DNA of 25,463 nucleotides from SIO4C1 sp039820425. Lineage in GTDB: Bacteria; Cyanobacteriota; Cyanobacteriia; Phormidesmidales; Phormidesmidaceae. Below are positions 6,835 through 14,352 of this stretch, in pieces. The notes beneath the pieces were generated by a model. That model was not told the origin of the DNA and ran no database searches. It worked only from the letters and a program-made list of their open reading frames with translations. The stretch lies in contig JBCBQD010000055.1 of NCBI GenBank assembly GCA_039820425.1, forward strand, positions 1 through 25,463, in the 5' to 3' direction. Position numbers and translations under genes: made by a program. The stretch's first letter is position 1. Each line of letters begins with the position of its first letter.

Positions 6835-9231
6835 ATGATTTCCCATCCTCAGCTGATCACCCTACGCTTCGACGGCGATCTTGACCAGCAAGGCTTTCGC
6901 GTCACCCTAGATATTCTCCACCCAGGGGGCTCTCTGCCTGAGCACAAAACCGGCCAACTGCCCCCCAGCCCCGCCTTAGCCAGGGCCCTTGAGCAGTGGC
7001 AAGACACCTATCGAACCCTGGTCAATAACACTCGCCTGACCCCCCATCGTGTCAAATTAGGCGGCTCCTTTAAGGCTTGCCAACAATCAGGCGATGCCGT
7101 CACCCAACAGCTCCTAACCTGGCTCCGGTCAGCCCAGTTTCGGGATGTTGATCTGCACCTGAGAGAAACCCTCAGTCCCCAGGACGCCATTCAGGTGATC
7201 ATTCGCACCCAAGATCCTCGACTGAGCGCATTGCCCTGGCACCAGTGGGATTTTATCGATCGTTACAGCCAAACTGAGATTGTGTTCGGCAGCTTAGATG
7301 CTCAGCGGATACCCCCTGCGCCCGCCCCCCCCAAACGCAAGGTCAAGATTTTAGCGATTTTAGGTAACACTCAGGGCATAGACGTTGAGCAAGATCGTCA
7401 GTTTCTTAAGACCGTAGACGGGGCTGCTGTCAAATTTTTAGTTGAGCCCCAGCGCCAGGAGATCAGCAGAGCCCTGTGGGACCAATCCTGGGACATTCTC
7501 TTTTTTGCCGGACACAGTTTTACGAACAAGACCTTTACAGACAAGCCTTCTACAGGTGAGGCTGCTACAGGTGAGGCTGCTACAGAGCAGCGCACCGAGG
7601 GGCAGGGGCAGATCCAGATTAACCCCCACGACTCTCTCCCCCTCGAAGACCTCAAATATGGTCTTCGCAAAGCCATCTCAAAGGGGCTCCAGCTCGCCAT
7701 TTTTAACTCCTGCGACGGCATTGGCCTAGCCCAGGCCCTCAGCGACTTGCATATTCCCCAGGTGATTGTCATGCGCCAGCCGGTGCCCGACCCGGTGGCC
7801 CAGACATTTTTGAAATCTTTTTTGCAAGGCTTTTCATCCGGTCACCCCCTCCACGTGGCCATCAGAGACGCCCGAGAACAGCTCGAAGCGTTGGAAAACA
7901 GGTTTCCCTATGCCAGTTGGCTACCGGTCCTCTTTCAAAGCTCAGCCGCACCGCCCCCCACCTGGCAAACCCTACGCCAGGGCACCCTCTCACCTAACAG
8001 CCAGGGCACCTCTATCCGACCCACCGCACGGATGGCCCTGCTGAGAGGCACCGCCATTGCCGGACTGGCGATTTTGGCCCGACTCACCGGGCTGCTGTTT
8101 CCTCTGGAGTTAGGGGCTTATGACACCCTGCTAAGGCTGCAACCCGCCCCCGGCTGGGACGAGCGTATTTTACTGGTCACCATCACCGAAGCCGACGTCA
8201 ATGCCCAACCCGCCGATAGTCTGCGCGGAGCCTCCCTGAGCGATGCCACCCTGGAGGCCCTGCTCACCCAGCTACAGGCCTATGGGCCGCGTGCGATCGC
8301 ACTTGACCTCTACCGCAACTACGCCGTTGGCCCTGACCACAGCAATCTGACCCGTTTGCTGCAATCCGACAATATTCTCACCCCCTGCAAATACAGCACC
8401 ACCGCTGACGACCCCGGCATCGCCCCCCCACCCGAGATCGCCCCAGCGCGTATCCCCTCCGTTGTTGGCTTCAGCGATGTCCCCATCGACCCTGACGACA
8501 CCATCCGTCGCTATTCCCTCAGCCAGGAACCCTATGGCGGCTCAGCCTGCCAGGCCCCCTATTCCCTGGGGCTGCTCACCGCCCTCCACTACCTCGCCCC
8601 ACAAGACTTTTCCCTCACCTGGACCGCCGCCGCCCAGATCCAGATTGGCCCCACCCTGTTCAAATCCCTCGATGTCCGCAGTCGTGGCTATCGCCAGGCC
8701 GACGCAGGCGGCGATCAGATCATGCTGCCCTTTCGCCCTGGCAAAGCCGGTGTTGCCCGCAAAGTCACTGTCCAAGACATTTTAACCAACTCGCTTGAGC
8801 CTAACTGGGTCAAAGACCGAGTCATCCTCATTGGCACCGTCGCCCCCAGCTTCAAAGACCTCTACACCGTCCCCCACCAGTCAGAAAAACTCCCCGGCGT
8901 CGAAATCCATGCCAACGCCGTCAGCCACATCCTCAGCGCTGTTCTAGACGAGCAGCCCCTGATTTGGACCTGGCCCCAATGGGGTGAAAGCCTCTGGATC
9001 GTCGGCTGGTCTCTGGCAGGCAGCCTTCTCGTATACGGCCAACTCCGCACCCACAACCGCCCCGTCATCATTGTCCTCAGCACAGGGACTTTGCTCTTAC
9101 TCCTAACCGGAACCAGCTACGGACTGTTCTGGTCGGGAGGGTGGATACCCCTGGTGCCAGCCGCACTTGCGATCGCTACAAACACAGCCCTTGCCCTCGT
9201 AAGACATCCCCATCGGCTACCTATCAACTAA
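6835..9231 (+). CDS. CHAT-protease/CHASE2 transmembrane receptor
   Basis: A 798-aa protein. Residues about 160-370 form a CHAT (caspase-HetF/TPR-type) peptidase domain with the dyad His227 (FFAGHS) and Cys293 (FNSCDG), then PQVIVMRQPVPDPVA and FLQGFSSGHPLHVAIRDAR. Between the His and the Cys sits a low-complexity insert (about 229-258) encoded partly by a 15-bp tandem repeat. A membrane segment at about 403-424 leads into a CHASE2 extracytoplasmic sensor (about 425-705: ELGAYDTLLRLQP, ILLVTITEADVNA, PRAIALDLYRN, VKDRVILIGTVAPSFKD, LPGVEIHANAVSHIL). Three more membrane segments (about 718-735, 743-762, 768-788) end the protein, and no kinase or cyclase output follows. The CHAT domain is thus the likely cytoplasmic output. 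ATG 6835 has a weak AGG eight bases upstream. It is the third gene of the sigma-like/DUF1822 module; the protein substrate is unknown. Confidence 0.92.
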   Translation: MISHPQLITLRFDGDLDQQGFRVTLDILHPGGSLPEHKTGQLPPSPALARALEQWQDTYRTLVNNTRLTPHRVKLGGSFKACQQSGDAVTQQLLTWLRSAQFRDVDLHLRETLSPQDAIQVIIRTQDPRLSALPWHQWDFIDRYSQTEIVFGSLDAQRIPPAPAPPKRKVKILAILGNTQGIDVEQDRQFLKTVDGAAVKFLVEPQRQEISRALWDQSWDILFFAGHSFTNKTFTDKPSTGEAATGEAATEQRTEGQGQIQINPHDSLPLEDLKYGLRKAISKGLQLAIFNSCDGIGLAQALSDLHIPQVIVMRQPVPDPVAQTFLKSFLQGFSSGHPLHVAIRDAREQLEALENRFPYASWLPVLFQSSAAPPPTWQTLRQGTLSPNSQGTSIRPTARMALLRGTAIAGLAILARLTGLLFPLELGAYDTLLRLQPAPGWDERILLVTITEADVNAQPADSLRGASLSDATLEALLTQLQAYGPRAIALDLYRNYAVGPDHSNLTRLLQSDNILTPCKYSTTADDPGIAPPPEIAPARIPSVVGFSDVPIDPDDTIRRYSLSQEPYGGSACQAPYSLGLLTALHYLAPQDFSLTWTAAAQIQIGPTLFKSLDVRSRGYRQADAGGDQIMLPFRPGKAGVARKVTVQDILTNSLEPNWVKDRVILIGTVAPSFKDLYTVPHQSEKLPGVEIHANAVSHILSAVLDEQPLIWTWPQWGESLWIVGWSLAGSLLVYGQLRTHNRPVIIVLSTGTLLLLLTGTSYGLFWSGGWIPLVPAALAIATNTALALVRHPHRLPIN

Positions 9232-9299
9232 CCCACCCACCGTCCTTCCCCACTCGAATTCTTCTCGATCATCACTGCTCACCCACTACTCACTACCCA

Positions 9300-9422
9300 C
9301 TACCCAATCACCAGGCTGACCCCCCGATCTGAGGTTTCTGAGAGCACCTCAGCCAGGGTCAGCGGTCGATGGGTCAGCGTCTCTAACAGCGCTCGAATAT
9401 CTTGTGAAAACCGCAGGTGCAT
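9300..9422 (-). pseudogene. N-terminal remnant of an ExoD-like exopolysaccharide gene
   Basis: A 40-codon frame starting MHLRFSQDIRALLE and continuing RPLTLAEVLSETSDRG and VSLVIG ends at a TAG formed by GGGTAG of the CCCACTA-type repeat. This corresponds to the conserved N-terminus of ExoD family proteins (about 200 aa), where the text normally continues into a hydrophobic LVLPFLxPxPPG segment after VIG. The membrane portion is missing and repeat sequence stands in its place, so the gene is cut exactly at the repeat junction. Family recognition is from memory of the motif and should be tested by a search. Confidence 0.55.
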
Positions 9423-9591
9423 ACGCGCTGTTTACCTTAAACGCTTGGCATACCTTAGTAAACACTTCGGCGGTTGAAAGATCCGGATGGACATGGAGAG
9501 AAGGCTTGCTATCCAACTAAAACCGTCCTTAGTCAAAAGATAACCCCGTATTAGTAGTAGAAGGCATGTGGGGATTAAAGCTGTCTCCCCT

Positions 9592-9645
9592 CTCTCCTCC
9601 ATCTCCCCTCTCTCCTCCATCTCCCCTCTCTCCCCCATCTCCCCT
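9592..9645. repeat. 18-bp tandem repeat, three copies
   Basis: CTCTCCTCCATCTCCCCT occurs at 9592-9609 and 9610-9627, and with one substitution at 9628-9645. It ends eight bases before the dapB stop codon and thus forms its 3' trailer; on the dapB transcript it is G/A-rich. Confidence 0.85.
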
Positions 9646-9652
9646 CTCCTCC

Positions 9653-10477
9653 TCATAACACTTTATCCAACCCATACAACAATGACTTTAACGGCATCAC
9701 CCGCCGAATACACAACAACACCCCCGGCATATAACAGGCCCGATCGCTCGTATCGTGGCGCAGCGTATAAATTTGCCCCGGTGCACCAAAGATCACCTCC
9801 TGGTGGGCAATCAACCCCGGCAACCGCACACTGTGAATCCGAACCCCGTCAGGGGTGCTGCTGCCCCGCGCGCCGGTAATTTTTTCAGTTTCTTCTACTT
9901 CTGGTTTATTAAACGTCTTGTTCGCCTCACTCAAGAATTGCGCCGTCTGAACAGCCGTGCCGCTGGGGGCATCGGCCTTTTGATTGTGGTGCAGCTCGAT
10001 AATCTCCACATGGTCAAAATATTGAGCCGCTTGCTGGGCCGCTTGCTGGAGGAGCACCACCCCAATCGAGAAATTGGGAATAATCAGACAGCCCGTACTG
10101 GCCTTCTCCGCAAACTCGGCCAGGTCTCTGATTTGGGCATTGCTGAGGCCGGTGGTGCCAACAACAGGACGGACGCCGTATGCGATCGCAGCCCTGACCG
10201 CCTCATAAACCCGATCGGGGTGAGTCACATCCACCATCACCGCATTGCCCTCACCCTGGGCCATCACCAGTGTCGCCTCCAGGTCACTCGTCACCGGAAT
10301 CTCTAATGGCCCGCAGCCCGCGATTTCACCAATATCTTGCCCCGCCAGGGCCGGATTTTTATTCACCGCACCCACCAGTTGCATATCCTCCGCCTGGGCA
10401 ATCGCCTTGATAATTTCGCGGCCCATCTTGCCGGTTGCACCATTCACCACCACCGGGATTTTGGTCTGATTTGTCAT
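9653..10477 (-). CDS. dapB: 4-hydroxy-tetrahydrodipicolinate reductase
   Basis: A 274-aa cytoplasmic enzyme that reduces 4-hydroxy-tetrahydrodipicolinate with NAD(P)H in the diaminopimelate/lysine pathway, which feeds peptidoglycan. The Rossmann motif GATGKMG is at 13-19, VVGTTG at 105-110, IPNFSIGV at 133-140, the catalytic ELHHNQKADAPSGTA at 161-175 (His163/His164, Lys167), and the C-terminal HSVRLPGLIAHQEVIFG at 215-231. Length is typical (about 270-280 aa). The ATG at 10477 places the dinucleotide motif at the normal distance; no strong Shine-Dalgarno site is visible. It stands alone, downstream of no other same-strand gene, and its 3' end abuts an 18-bp tandem repeat. Confidence 0.97.
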   Translation of the reverse strand: MTNQTKIPVVVNGATGKMGREIIKAIAQAEDMQLVGAVNKNPALAGQDIGEIAGCGPLEIPVTSDLEATLVMAQGEGNAVMVDVTHPDRVYEAVRAAIAYGVRPVVGTTGLSNAQIRDLAEFAEKASTGCLIIPNFSIGVVLLQQAAQQAAQYFDHVEIIELHHNQKADAPSGTAVQTAQFLSEANKTFNKPEVEETEKITGARGSSTPDGVRIHSVRLPGLIAHQEVIFGAPGQIYTLRHDTSDRACYMPGVLLCIRRVMPLKSLLYGLDKVL

Positions 10478-10817
10478 CTCAGCTGTGCTGTTTACAATAT
10501 GGGCATTTTATAGCAAATGTCCTCCTGTATCAGGGGTTCAGGCGTTCAATTTAAGCCGGGAAACCCAGACAGTGTAAGTATTCAGGAGTCAGGAATCAGA
10601 ATCCAGTCCCCTACTGGCTCCTGACTCCTGACTCCTGACTTCTATACCTTGGGAAAATTTTCCGCTTTAAGTTGATAGCCGGAGTTCATAGCGCCTGGAT
10701 CAGACGGATAGACCCCCATGGTGAGTGGTCTGGGGTCGTTGACATTCAGCTAATTGCAAATTAACGATGGCGGTTAGGGAATGCCCCCCTACGAAACCCA
10801 TCACCAGGGAATCTTTT
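10478..10817. other. Divergent intergenic region (340 bp) upstream of dapB and the metalloprotease
   Basis: It contains TCAGGAGTCAGGA (10582-10594), whose reverse complement occurs at 10619-10631 and again in a shifted register at 10626-10638, made of TCCTGAC heptamers. These form alternative stems around an approximately 25-base loop. An in-frame ATG at 10767 exists upstream of the preferred start but has no ribosome-binding site. No other gene is seen. Confidence 0.6.
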
Positions 10818-12044
10818 ATGCAACGTGTTTTTGAAAACGATACGGTCGTTACCATTGACCGATTTCAGCCAACTGACGTAAGTTCTACAATTGAGGTCTC
10901 GGGCGTCTCGGGTCAACTTCAGCGGGTCACGCTAACCCTTAATTTGTTACATACCTACACCAGTGATTTACAAATCTCTTTGATCGCCCCCAACCGCCAA
11001 ACCGTATCGCTAGTCGCAGGCAAAGGCGGCAGCGGCGACAATTTTTTGCAAACCACTTTTGATGATGTTGCCCCGGTCGCTGTAGCCCAGGCAAGCCCAC
11101 CCTTTAGCGGCACCTTTCGCCCTGAGGGGCAGCTATCTGCGCTTAACGGCCTCGACCCCAACGGCACCTGGACCCTCAGAATCATTGATACGGCAGCCCA
11201 AGACGGCGGCTCTCTCAATCGCTGGACCCTATCACTGACCGTATCAGAACAGGTAGAATCGAGCTTCACCCTCAATGTTCGGTTTTTAGGGGGCCTCAAC
11301 GCCGCCCAACGCAGCGTCTTTGAAGCGGCGGCAGCTCGCTGGTCAGAAATCATTATTGGCGACTTACCCAGTGTGGCCATCGGCGGGGACACCATCGACG
11401 ATGTGCTGATCGAAGCGCGGGGGGCGTCGATTGATGGCCCCAACGGTATTTTGGGGCAGGCCGGCCCCACCCAATTGCGCAGCGGTTCGCTATTGCCCAT
11501 CACTGGCACCATGGAGTTTGACATCGGCGACCTGGCCCGCCTCGAAGCCAATGGGGGTCTTTTTAACGTGATTTTGCACGAAATGGGGCACGTCCTTGGC
11601 ATTGGGACGATTTGGCAACAAAAGGGATTGCTGGTGGGTCGAGGGTCCCCCAACCCTACCTTTACTGGCATGAACGCCATGCGAGAATTTGCCGCCCTGA
11701 TCGGGTCCCAGGCCCCCACGCCAGTGCCCGTTGCCAATACGGGGGGAGCAGGCACCCGCGATGGTCACTGGCGCGAAGCCGTCTTTGGCACCGAACTGAT
11801 GACCGGCTTTTTGAATCCGGGCAACAATCCGCTGAGCCGCTTAACCATTGCGTCTTTAGAAGATCTCGGCTACGCCGTCAATTACAATGCCGCCACCCCC
11901 TACACACTACCCACCGCTCTAGAACTTGCCATTATGGGCCTGGGGGCAGACAGCTATGGCCACTGGCAATGCAGCATGTGTGGACACAATCGCCCCGGTG
12001 GTCTGTGCCCTGAAGTGATTCCGACTATTAAAAACGTGGATTAA
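10818..12044 (+). CDS. P-domain metalloprotease (leishmanolysin-like metzincin)
   Basis: A 408-aa protein. Residues about 8-145 are a proprotein-convertase P (P/Homo B) domain: VSGQLQRVTLTLNLLHTYTS, LQISLIAPN, LNGLDPNGTWTLRIID and GSLNRWTLSLT. The second half is a zinc peptidase: NVILHEMGHVLGIGTIW contains HEMGH (254-258), followed by a distal GHW (His317) as likely third ligand, and FGTELMTG (Met328 as Met-turn), then IASLEDLGYAVN. This layout fits M8/leishmanolysin-like bacterial proteins rather than the compact HExxHxxGxxH type. The ATG at 10818 is chosen because AGGG lies eight bases upstream; an ATG 17 codons earlier has none. No signal peptide is visible although P domains are usually extracytoplasmic. 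The tail has three cysteines (CSMCGHNRPGGLC) and may bind metal. Confidence 0.85.
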   Translation: MQRVFENDTVVTIDRFQPTDVSSTIEVSGVSGQLQRVTLTLNLLHTYTSDLQISLIAPNRQTVSLVAGKGGSGDNFLQTTFDDVAPVAVAQASPPFSGTFRPEGQLSALNGLDPNGTWTLRIIDTAAQDGGSLNRWTLSLTVSEQVESSFTLNVRFLGGLNAAQRSVFEAAAARWSEIIIGDLPSVAIGGDTIDDVLIEARGASIDGPNGILGQAGPTQLRSGSLLPITGTMEFDIGDLARLEANGGLFNVILHEMGHVLGIGTIWQQKGLLVGRGSPNPTFTGMNAMREFAALIGSQAPTPVPVANTGGAGTRDGHWREAVFGTELMTGFLNPGNNPLSRLTIASLEDLGYAVNYNAATPYTLPTALELAIMGLGADSYGHWQCSMCGHNRPGGLCPEVIPTIKNVD

Positions 12045-12049
12045 AGCCT

Positions 12050-12079
12050 AAAAAAGCCCAGGCAATTGCCTGGGCCTTT
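12050..12079. terminator. Bidirectional rho-independent terminator
   Basis: The perfect palindrome GCCCAGGCAATTGCCTGGGC (12056-12075) lies six bases after the metalloprotease stop. It is flanked by A6 (12050-12055), which is a T6 run for the minus-strand BON gene, and by CTTT on the plus side. It therefore suits termination of both convergent genes, most strongly the minus-strand one. Confidence 0.85.
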
Positions 12080-12116
12080 GACCAGTTCAAATTTTGAGCA
12101 TCTTTACAACACTCGA

Positions 12117-12521
12117 TTAACCAACTTTCACTTGGGCTGTGTCAACGGCCTCGGCACCATCTACCCCCTTAGCCACCGCTACCATTTTTTGCAAAATGTC
12201 TTGGCTAGGTACGGTGCCCTTAAGGACGACGGTGCCACTCAGCTGAGCCACCCACAGGGTATCAATATCATCCAGCTGAGCATCTTCGTCAAAAGCCAGC
12301 GCCACCCGCTTGGCTAGACCGCTCTCATCATATTCACCGGTTAGACCAATGCGATAAGCGGGTGCTTCTTCCTCGTCAGGCGCAGCAGGCGTGGCGGGTG
12401 CGGCTGCTACAGGTTTAGAGCCTGCACTCTTCTTAGGTACAGCGGGACGGCGGCCCGCCTTAACTTTTGTCGACGCGCCCGCAGGCTTGTCGGTCTTAAA
12501 CATTCTTCTTAAGAAACCCAT
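12117..12521 (-). CDS. BON-domain protein
   Basis: A 134-aa protein. Residues 1-50 are a basic then Ala/Pro-rich disordered linker (KPAGASTKVKAGRR, VAAAPATPAAPDEEE). Residues about 66-133 form one BON domain: ESGLAKRVALAFDEDAQL, the strand LWVAQLSGTVVLKGTVPS, and ILQKMVAVAKGVDGAEAVD with the typical G-V-x-x-V/A turn. BON domains bind phospholipids or polymers and often occur at the envelope, but no signal peptide is present, so a cytoplasmic location is possible. The ATG at 12521 has GGATGGA about ten bases upstream. The shared terminator follows its stop. The precise role is unknown. Confidence 0.75.
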   Translation of the reverse strand: MGFLRRMFKTDKPAGASTKVKAGRRPAVPKKSAGSKPVAAAPATPAAPDEEEAPAYRIGLTGEYDESGLAKRVALAFDEDAQLDDIDTLWVAQLSGTVVLKGTVPSQDILQKMVAVAKGVDGAEAVDTAQVKVG

Positions 12522-12690
12522 AAGAATCCATCCAAACTAAGGGCACATTGGAAACCAAGTCTCCAATTCACTCCATAGAGTAGCGTCAACTTCCTGGGAA
12601 AGCAGTTCTGTTTAGAAACATATAATTTTTTTGTATAAAAAGTTTTGGGAGGATCGAGCCGTCTGTCAAAGTTAAATCTTCGGACTGGAT

Positions 12691-12764
12691 GGGTGAGTGC
12701 GCTGCGGGGTGAGTATGCTGCGCGGGTGAGTGGTGAAATCACCCGCGCCACTTCACCACTCACC
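12691..12764. promoter_or_regulatory. Direct repeats leading into two mutually exclusive hairpins
   Basis: GGGTGAGTGCGCTGCG (12691-12706) and GGGTGAGTATGCTGCG (12707-12722) form a tandem pair followed by a third GGGTGAGT. The third copy can pair in two ways: CGCGGGTGA (12721-12729) with TCACCCGCG (12739-12747), or the 13-base GGTGAGTGGTGAA (12725-12737) with TTCACCACTCACC (12752-12764). The two stems share bases, so only one can form at a time. It lies between two minus-strand genes; neither is followed by a clear T-run. Confidence 0.45.
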
Positions 12765-12808
12765 TGGCCTAACCGAAACCTTAAGCTTGAAGCAGACCAG
12801 ACTTTACC

Positions 12809-13006
12809 CTAACTCAACGCCGCATGCCCCCGCGCATACCCCATTTGGGCATTGCGATATTTACCTTGGATCCGACTTCCAGGCCCGACTTCGTCAGCAC
12901 TTAGCCCAACCTGAGCCGCAGCGCGAGTAAGCAGCGACTGCTGGCGCTGCTTGATCAGCTGATGATGGCGCACCATGAGTGCCCGAGCTTGTTCTTTAGT
13001 AGACAT
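12809..13006 (-). CDS. Small hypothetical protein (65 aa)
   Basis: A short basic protein starting MSTKEQARALMVRHHQLIKQ, then RQQSLLTRAAAQVGLS and GSRIQGKYRN. AGAGGA lies about nine bases upstream of the ATG, which supports a real gene. The first half predicts one long amphipathic helix with several Arg/His/Gln residues, suggesting nucleic-acid or ribosome contact, but I do not recognise the family. There is no signal peptide, cysteine or membrane segment. An AT-rich box (ATTATAAT, 13085-13092) about 80 bases upstream could be the -10 element. It stands alone, with about 45 bp to the hairpin region downstream. Confidence 0.6.
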   Translation of the reverse strand: MSTKEQARALMVRHHQLIKQRQQSLLTRAAAQVGLSADEVGPGSRIQGKYRNAQMGYARGHAALS

Positions 13007-13221
13007 TTTGAAAGTTCCTCTTGCAACTTGAAGTGTGTGGGGTTGTAGAAGTGATGATGACTAAACGAAACCCTTACGTGCTCAATTATAATGACTTTTT
13101 CTGTAGCGTTTGTTACAAAAAAGAGTTATTTAGATGACATTGCAACAAAAGTTACAACGTGACCCCGATGCCCAGAGGTTGCCCAGGGCGTTGTCACATC
13201 GGTTAGGCACAGATCTATGAT

Positions 13222-14352
13222 TTGGTTAGGACTTGGGTCAAGTCGCCAGCCAACCAGCCGCATTCAGCAGGACATGTTTTGAGAGAACGCCTAGAAAAAT
13301 TTGGCAATCACTATTTTAATGGTCGGCGGGTATCGCCCCAGGGTCTCAAGCACATGCAGGACAGCCTGCTAGATGATTCTGAGCTAAACCGGGACTACAT
13401 TGTGCTAACCATTGGGGCGTGCATTATTGCTACCCTGGGGCTGCTCTCAAATAGTGCCGCCGTGATTATCGGCGCGATGCTGATCGCGCCGCTGATGCAG
13501 CCGATTCGAGGGCTGGCGTTTGGCATTTTAGAGGGGGAGCTTGAGCTGATTGGCGAAAGCTTAAAATCGCTGCTGATCGGCACCCTGATTTCAGTCGCCC
13601 TGGCCGCTAGCCTGGGACTTGTCCTGGGGTTTTCGGAATATGGTTCAGAGGTGTGGGCGCGATCGCAACCGACCCTGCTAGATTTGGGCATTGCGATCGC
13701 AGCGGGCGGCATCAGTGGATTTGCCAAGGTGCAACCTCGCCTGTCAAGCACCCTGGCAGGAACTGCTATTGCCGTAGCGTTGATGCCGCCTATTTGCGTG
13801 GTTGGGCTCGGGTTAGCCCAATGGAATCTGGGCCTGAGCTGGGGTTCTACGCTACTTTATCTGACGAACCTTGTCGGGATCACCCTGGCCTGTATGTTGG
13901 CCTTTTTGCTGACGGGCTACTCCCCCCTCAAACAGGCCCGCCGTCCGCTGGGGTTAGTGATGGCCATGGTCAGCATTTTAGTCATCCCCTTGGCAGTGAG
14001 TTTAATCCAACTGGTCAACCAAAATCGCCTCGAAGATAGCCTGCGCGATGCCCTACAAGAAACCCTCACCTTCAGAGAGCAAAACGTTTCGTTGATTCGC
14101 AGTGAAACAAACTGGTTAACCAATCCACCGGAGGTAAAACTCACGGTGTACACCACACAGCCCATTACCCCAAAACAGGTGCTGTTATTAGAGGACTATG
14201 TTGAACGTCGAATGAAGCGACCGTTTAGGCTGATTTTCCAATTTAGCCGCGTGGAACAGGTTACTAACGAAGAGGTGCAGCCCGCTGTGGAGGAAGGGTG
14301 GAGTCAACCCCAGCCTCAAAATCCCCAGTTTCAAAAACCCCAAAAGCCTTAA
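13222..14352 (+). CDS. DUF389 family integral membrane protein
   Basis: A 376-aa protein of the TIGR00341/DUF389 family. The signature runs LLDDSELNRDYIVLTIGACI, then NSAAVIIGAMLIAPLMQPIR, with about six membrane segments between residues 58 and 263, including LLIGTLISVALAASLGLVLG, GTAIAVALMPPICVVGLGLA, LVGITLACMLAFLLTGY and GLVMAMVSILVIPLAVSLIQ. A soluble C-terminal domain (about 270-350) resembles the shorter form of the family, and the tail is Pro/Gln-rich. The function is unknown; transport has been suggested for relatives. The start is uncertain: TTG at 13222 gives the longest form, and TTG at 13279 has AGGA six bases upstream. Its final four bases overlap the stop of the convergent prenyltransferase. 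Confidence 0.85.
   Translation: MVRTWVKSPANQPHSAGHVLRERLEKFGNHYFNGRRVSPQGLKHMQDSLLDDSELNRDYIVLTIGACIIATLGLLSNSAAVIIGAMLIAPLMQPIRGLAFGILEGELELIGESLKSLLIGTLISVALAASLGLVLGFSEYGSEVWARSQPTLLDLGIAIAAGGISGFAKVQPRLSSTLAGTAIAVALMPPICVVGLGLAQWNLGLSWGSTLLYLTNLVGITLACMLAFLLTGYSPLKQARRPLGLVMAMVSILVIPLAVSLIQLVNQNRLEDSLRDALQETLTFREQNVSLIRSETNWLTNPPEVKLTVYTTQPITPKQVLLLEDYVERRMKRPFRLIFQFSRVEQVTNEEVQPAVEEGWSQPQPQNPQFQKPQKP

Larger units (their letters stand above)
9232..9652. other. Intergenic region with exoD remnant and repeats (421 bp)
   Basis: It holds CCCACTA-type heptamers (9280-9306), the ExoD remnant (9300-9422), about 150 bp without recognisable features, and an 18-bp tandem repeat (9592-9645) just before the dapB stop. 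No complete gene is visible. Confidence 0.7.

Noticed and set aside
6611..6884. Pro/Ser-rich small proteins between DUF1822 and the CHAT gene
   Set aside because: They are translations of C-rich tandem repeats in two frames.
9755..10306. 183-aa plus-strand open frame
   Set aside because: It is antisense to dapB, whose motifs and length are complete.
12509..12763. 84-aa minus-strand open frame upstream of the BON gene
   Set aside because: It covers the hairpin and direct-repeat region and the BON promoter; no family resemblance.
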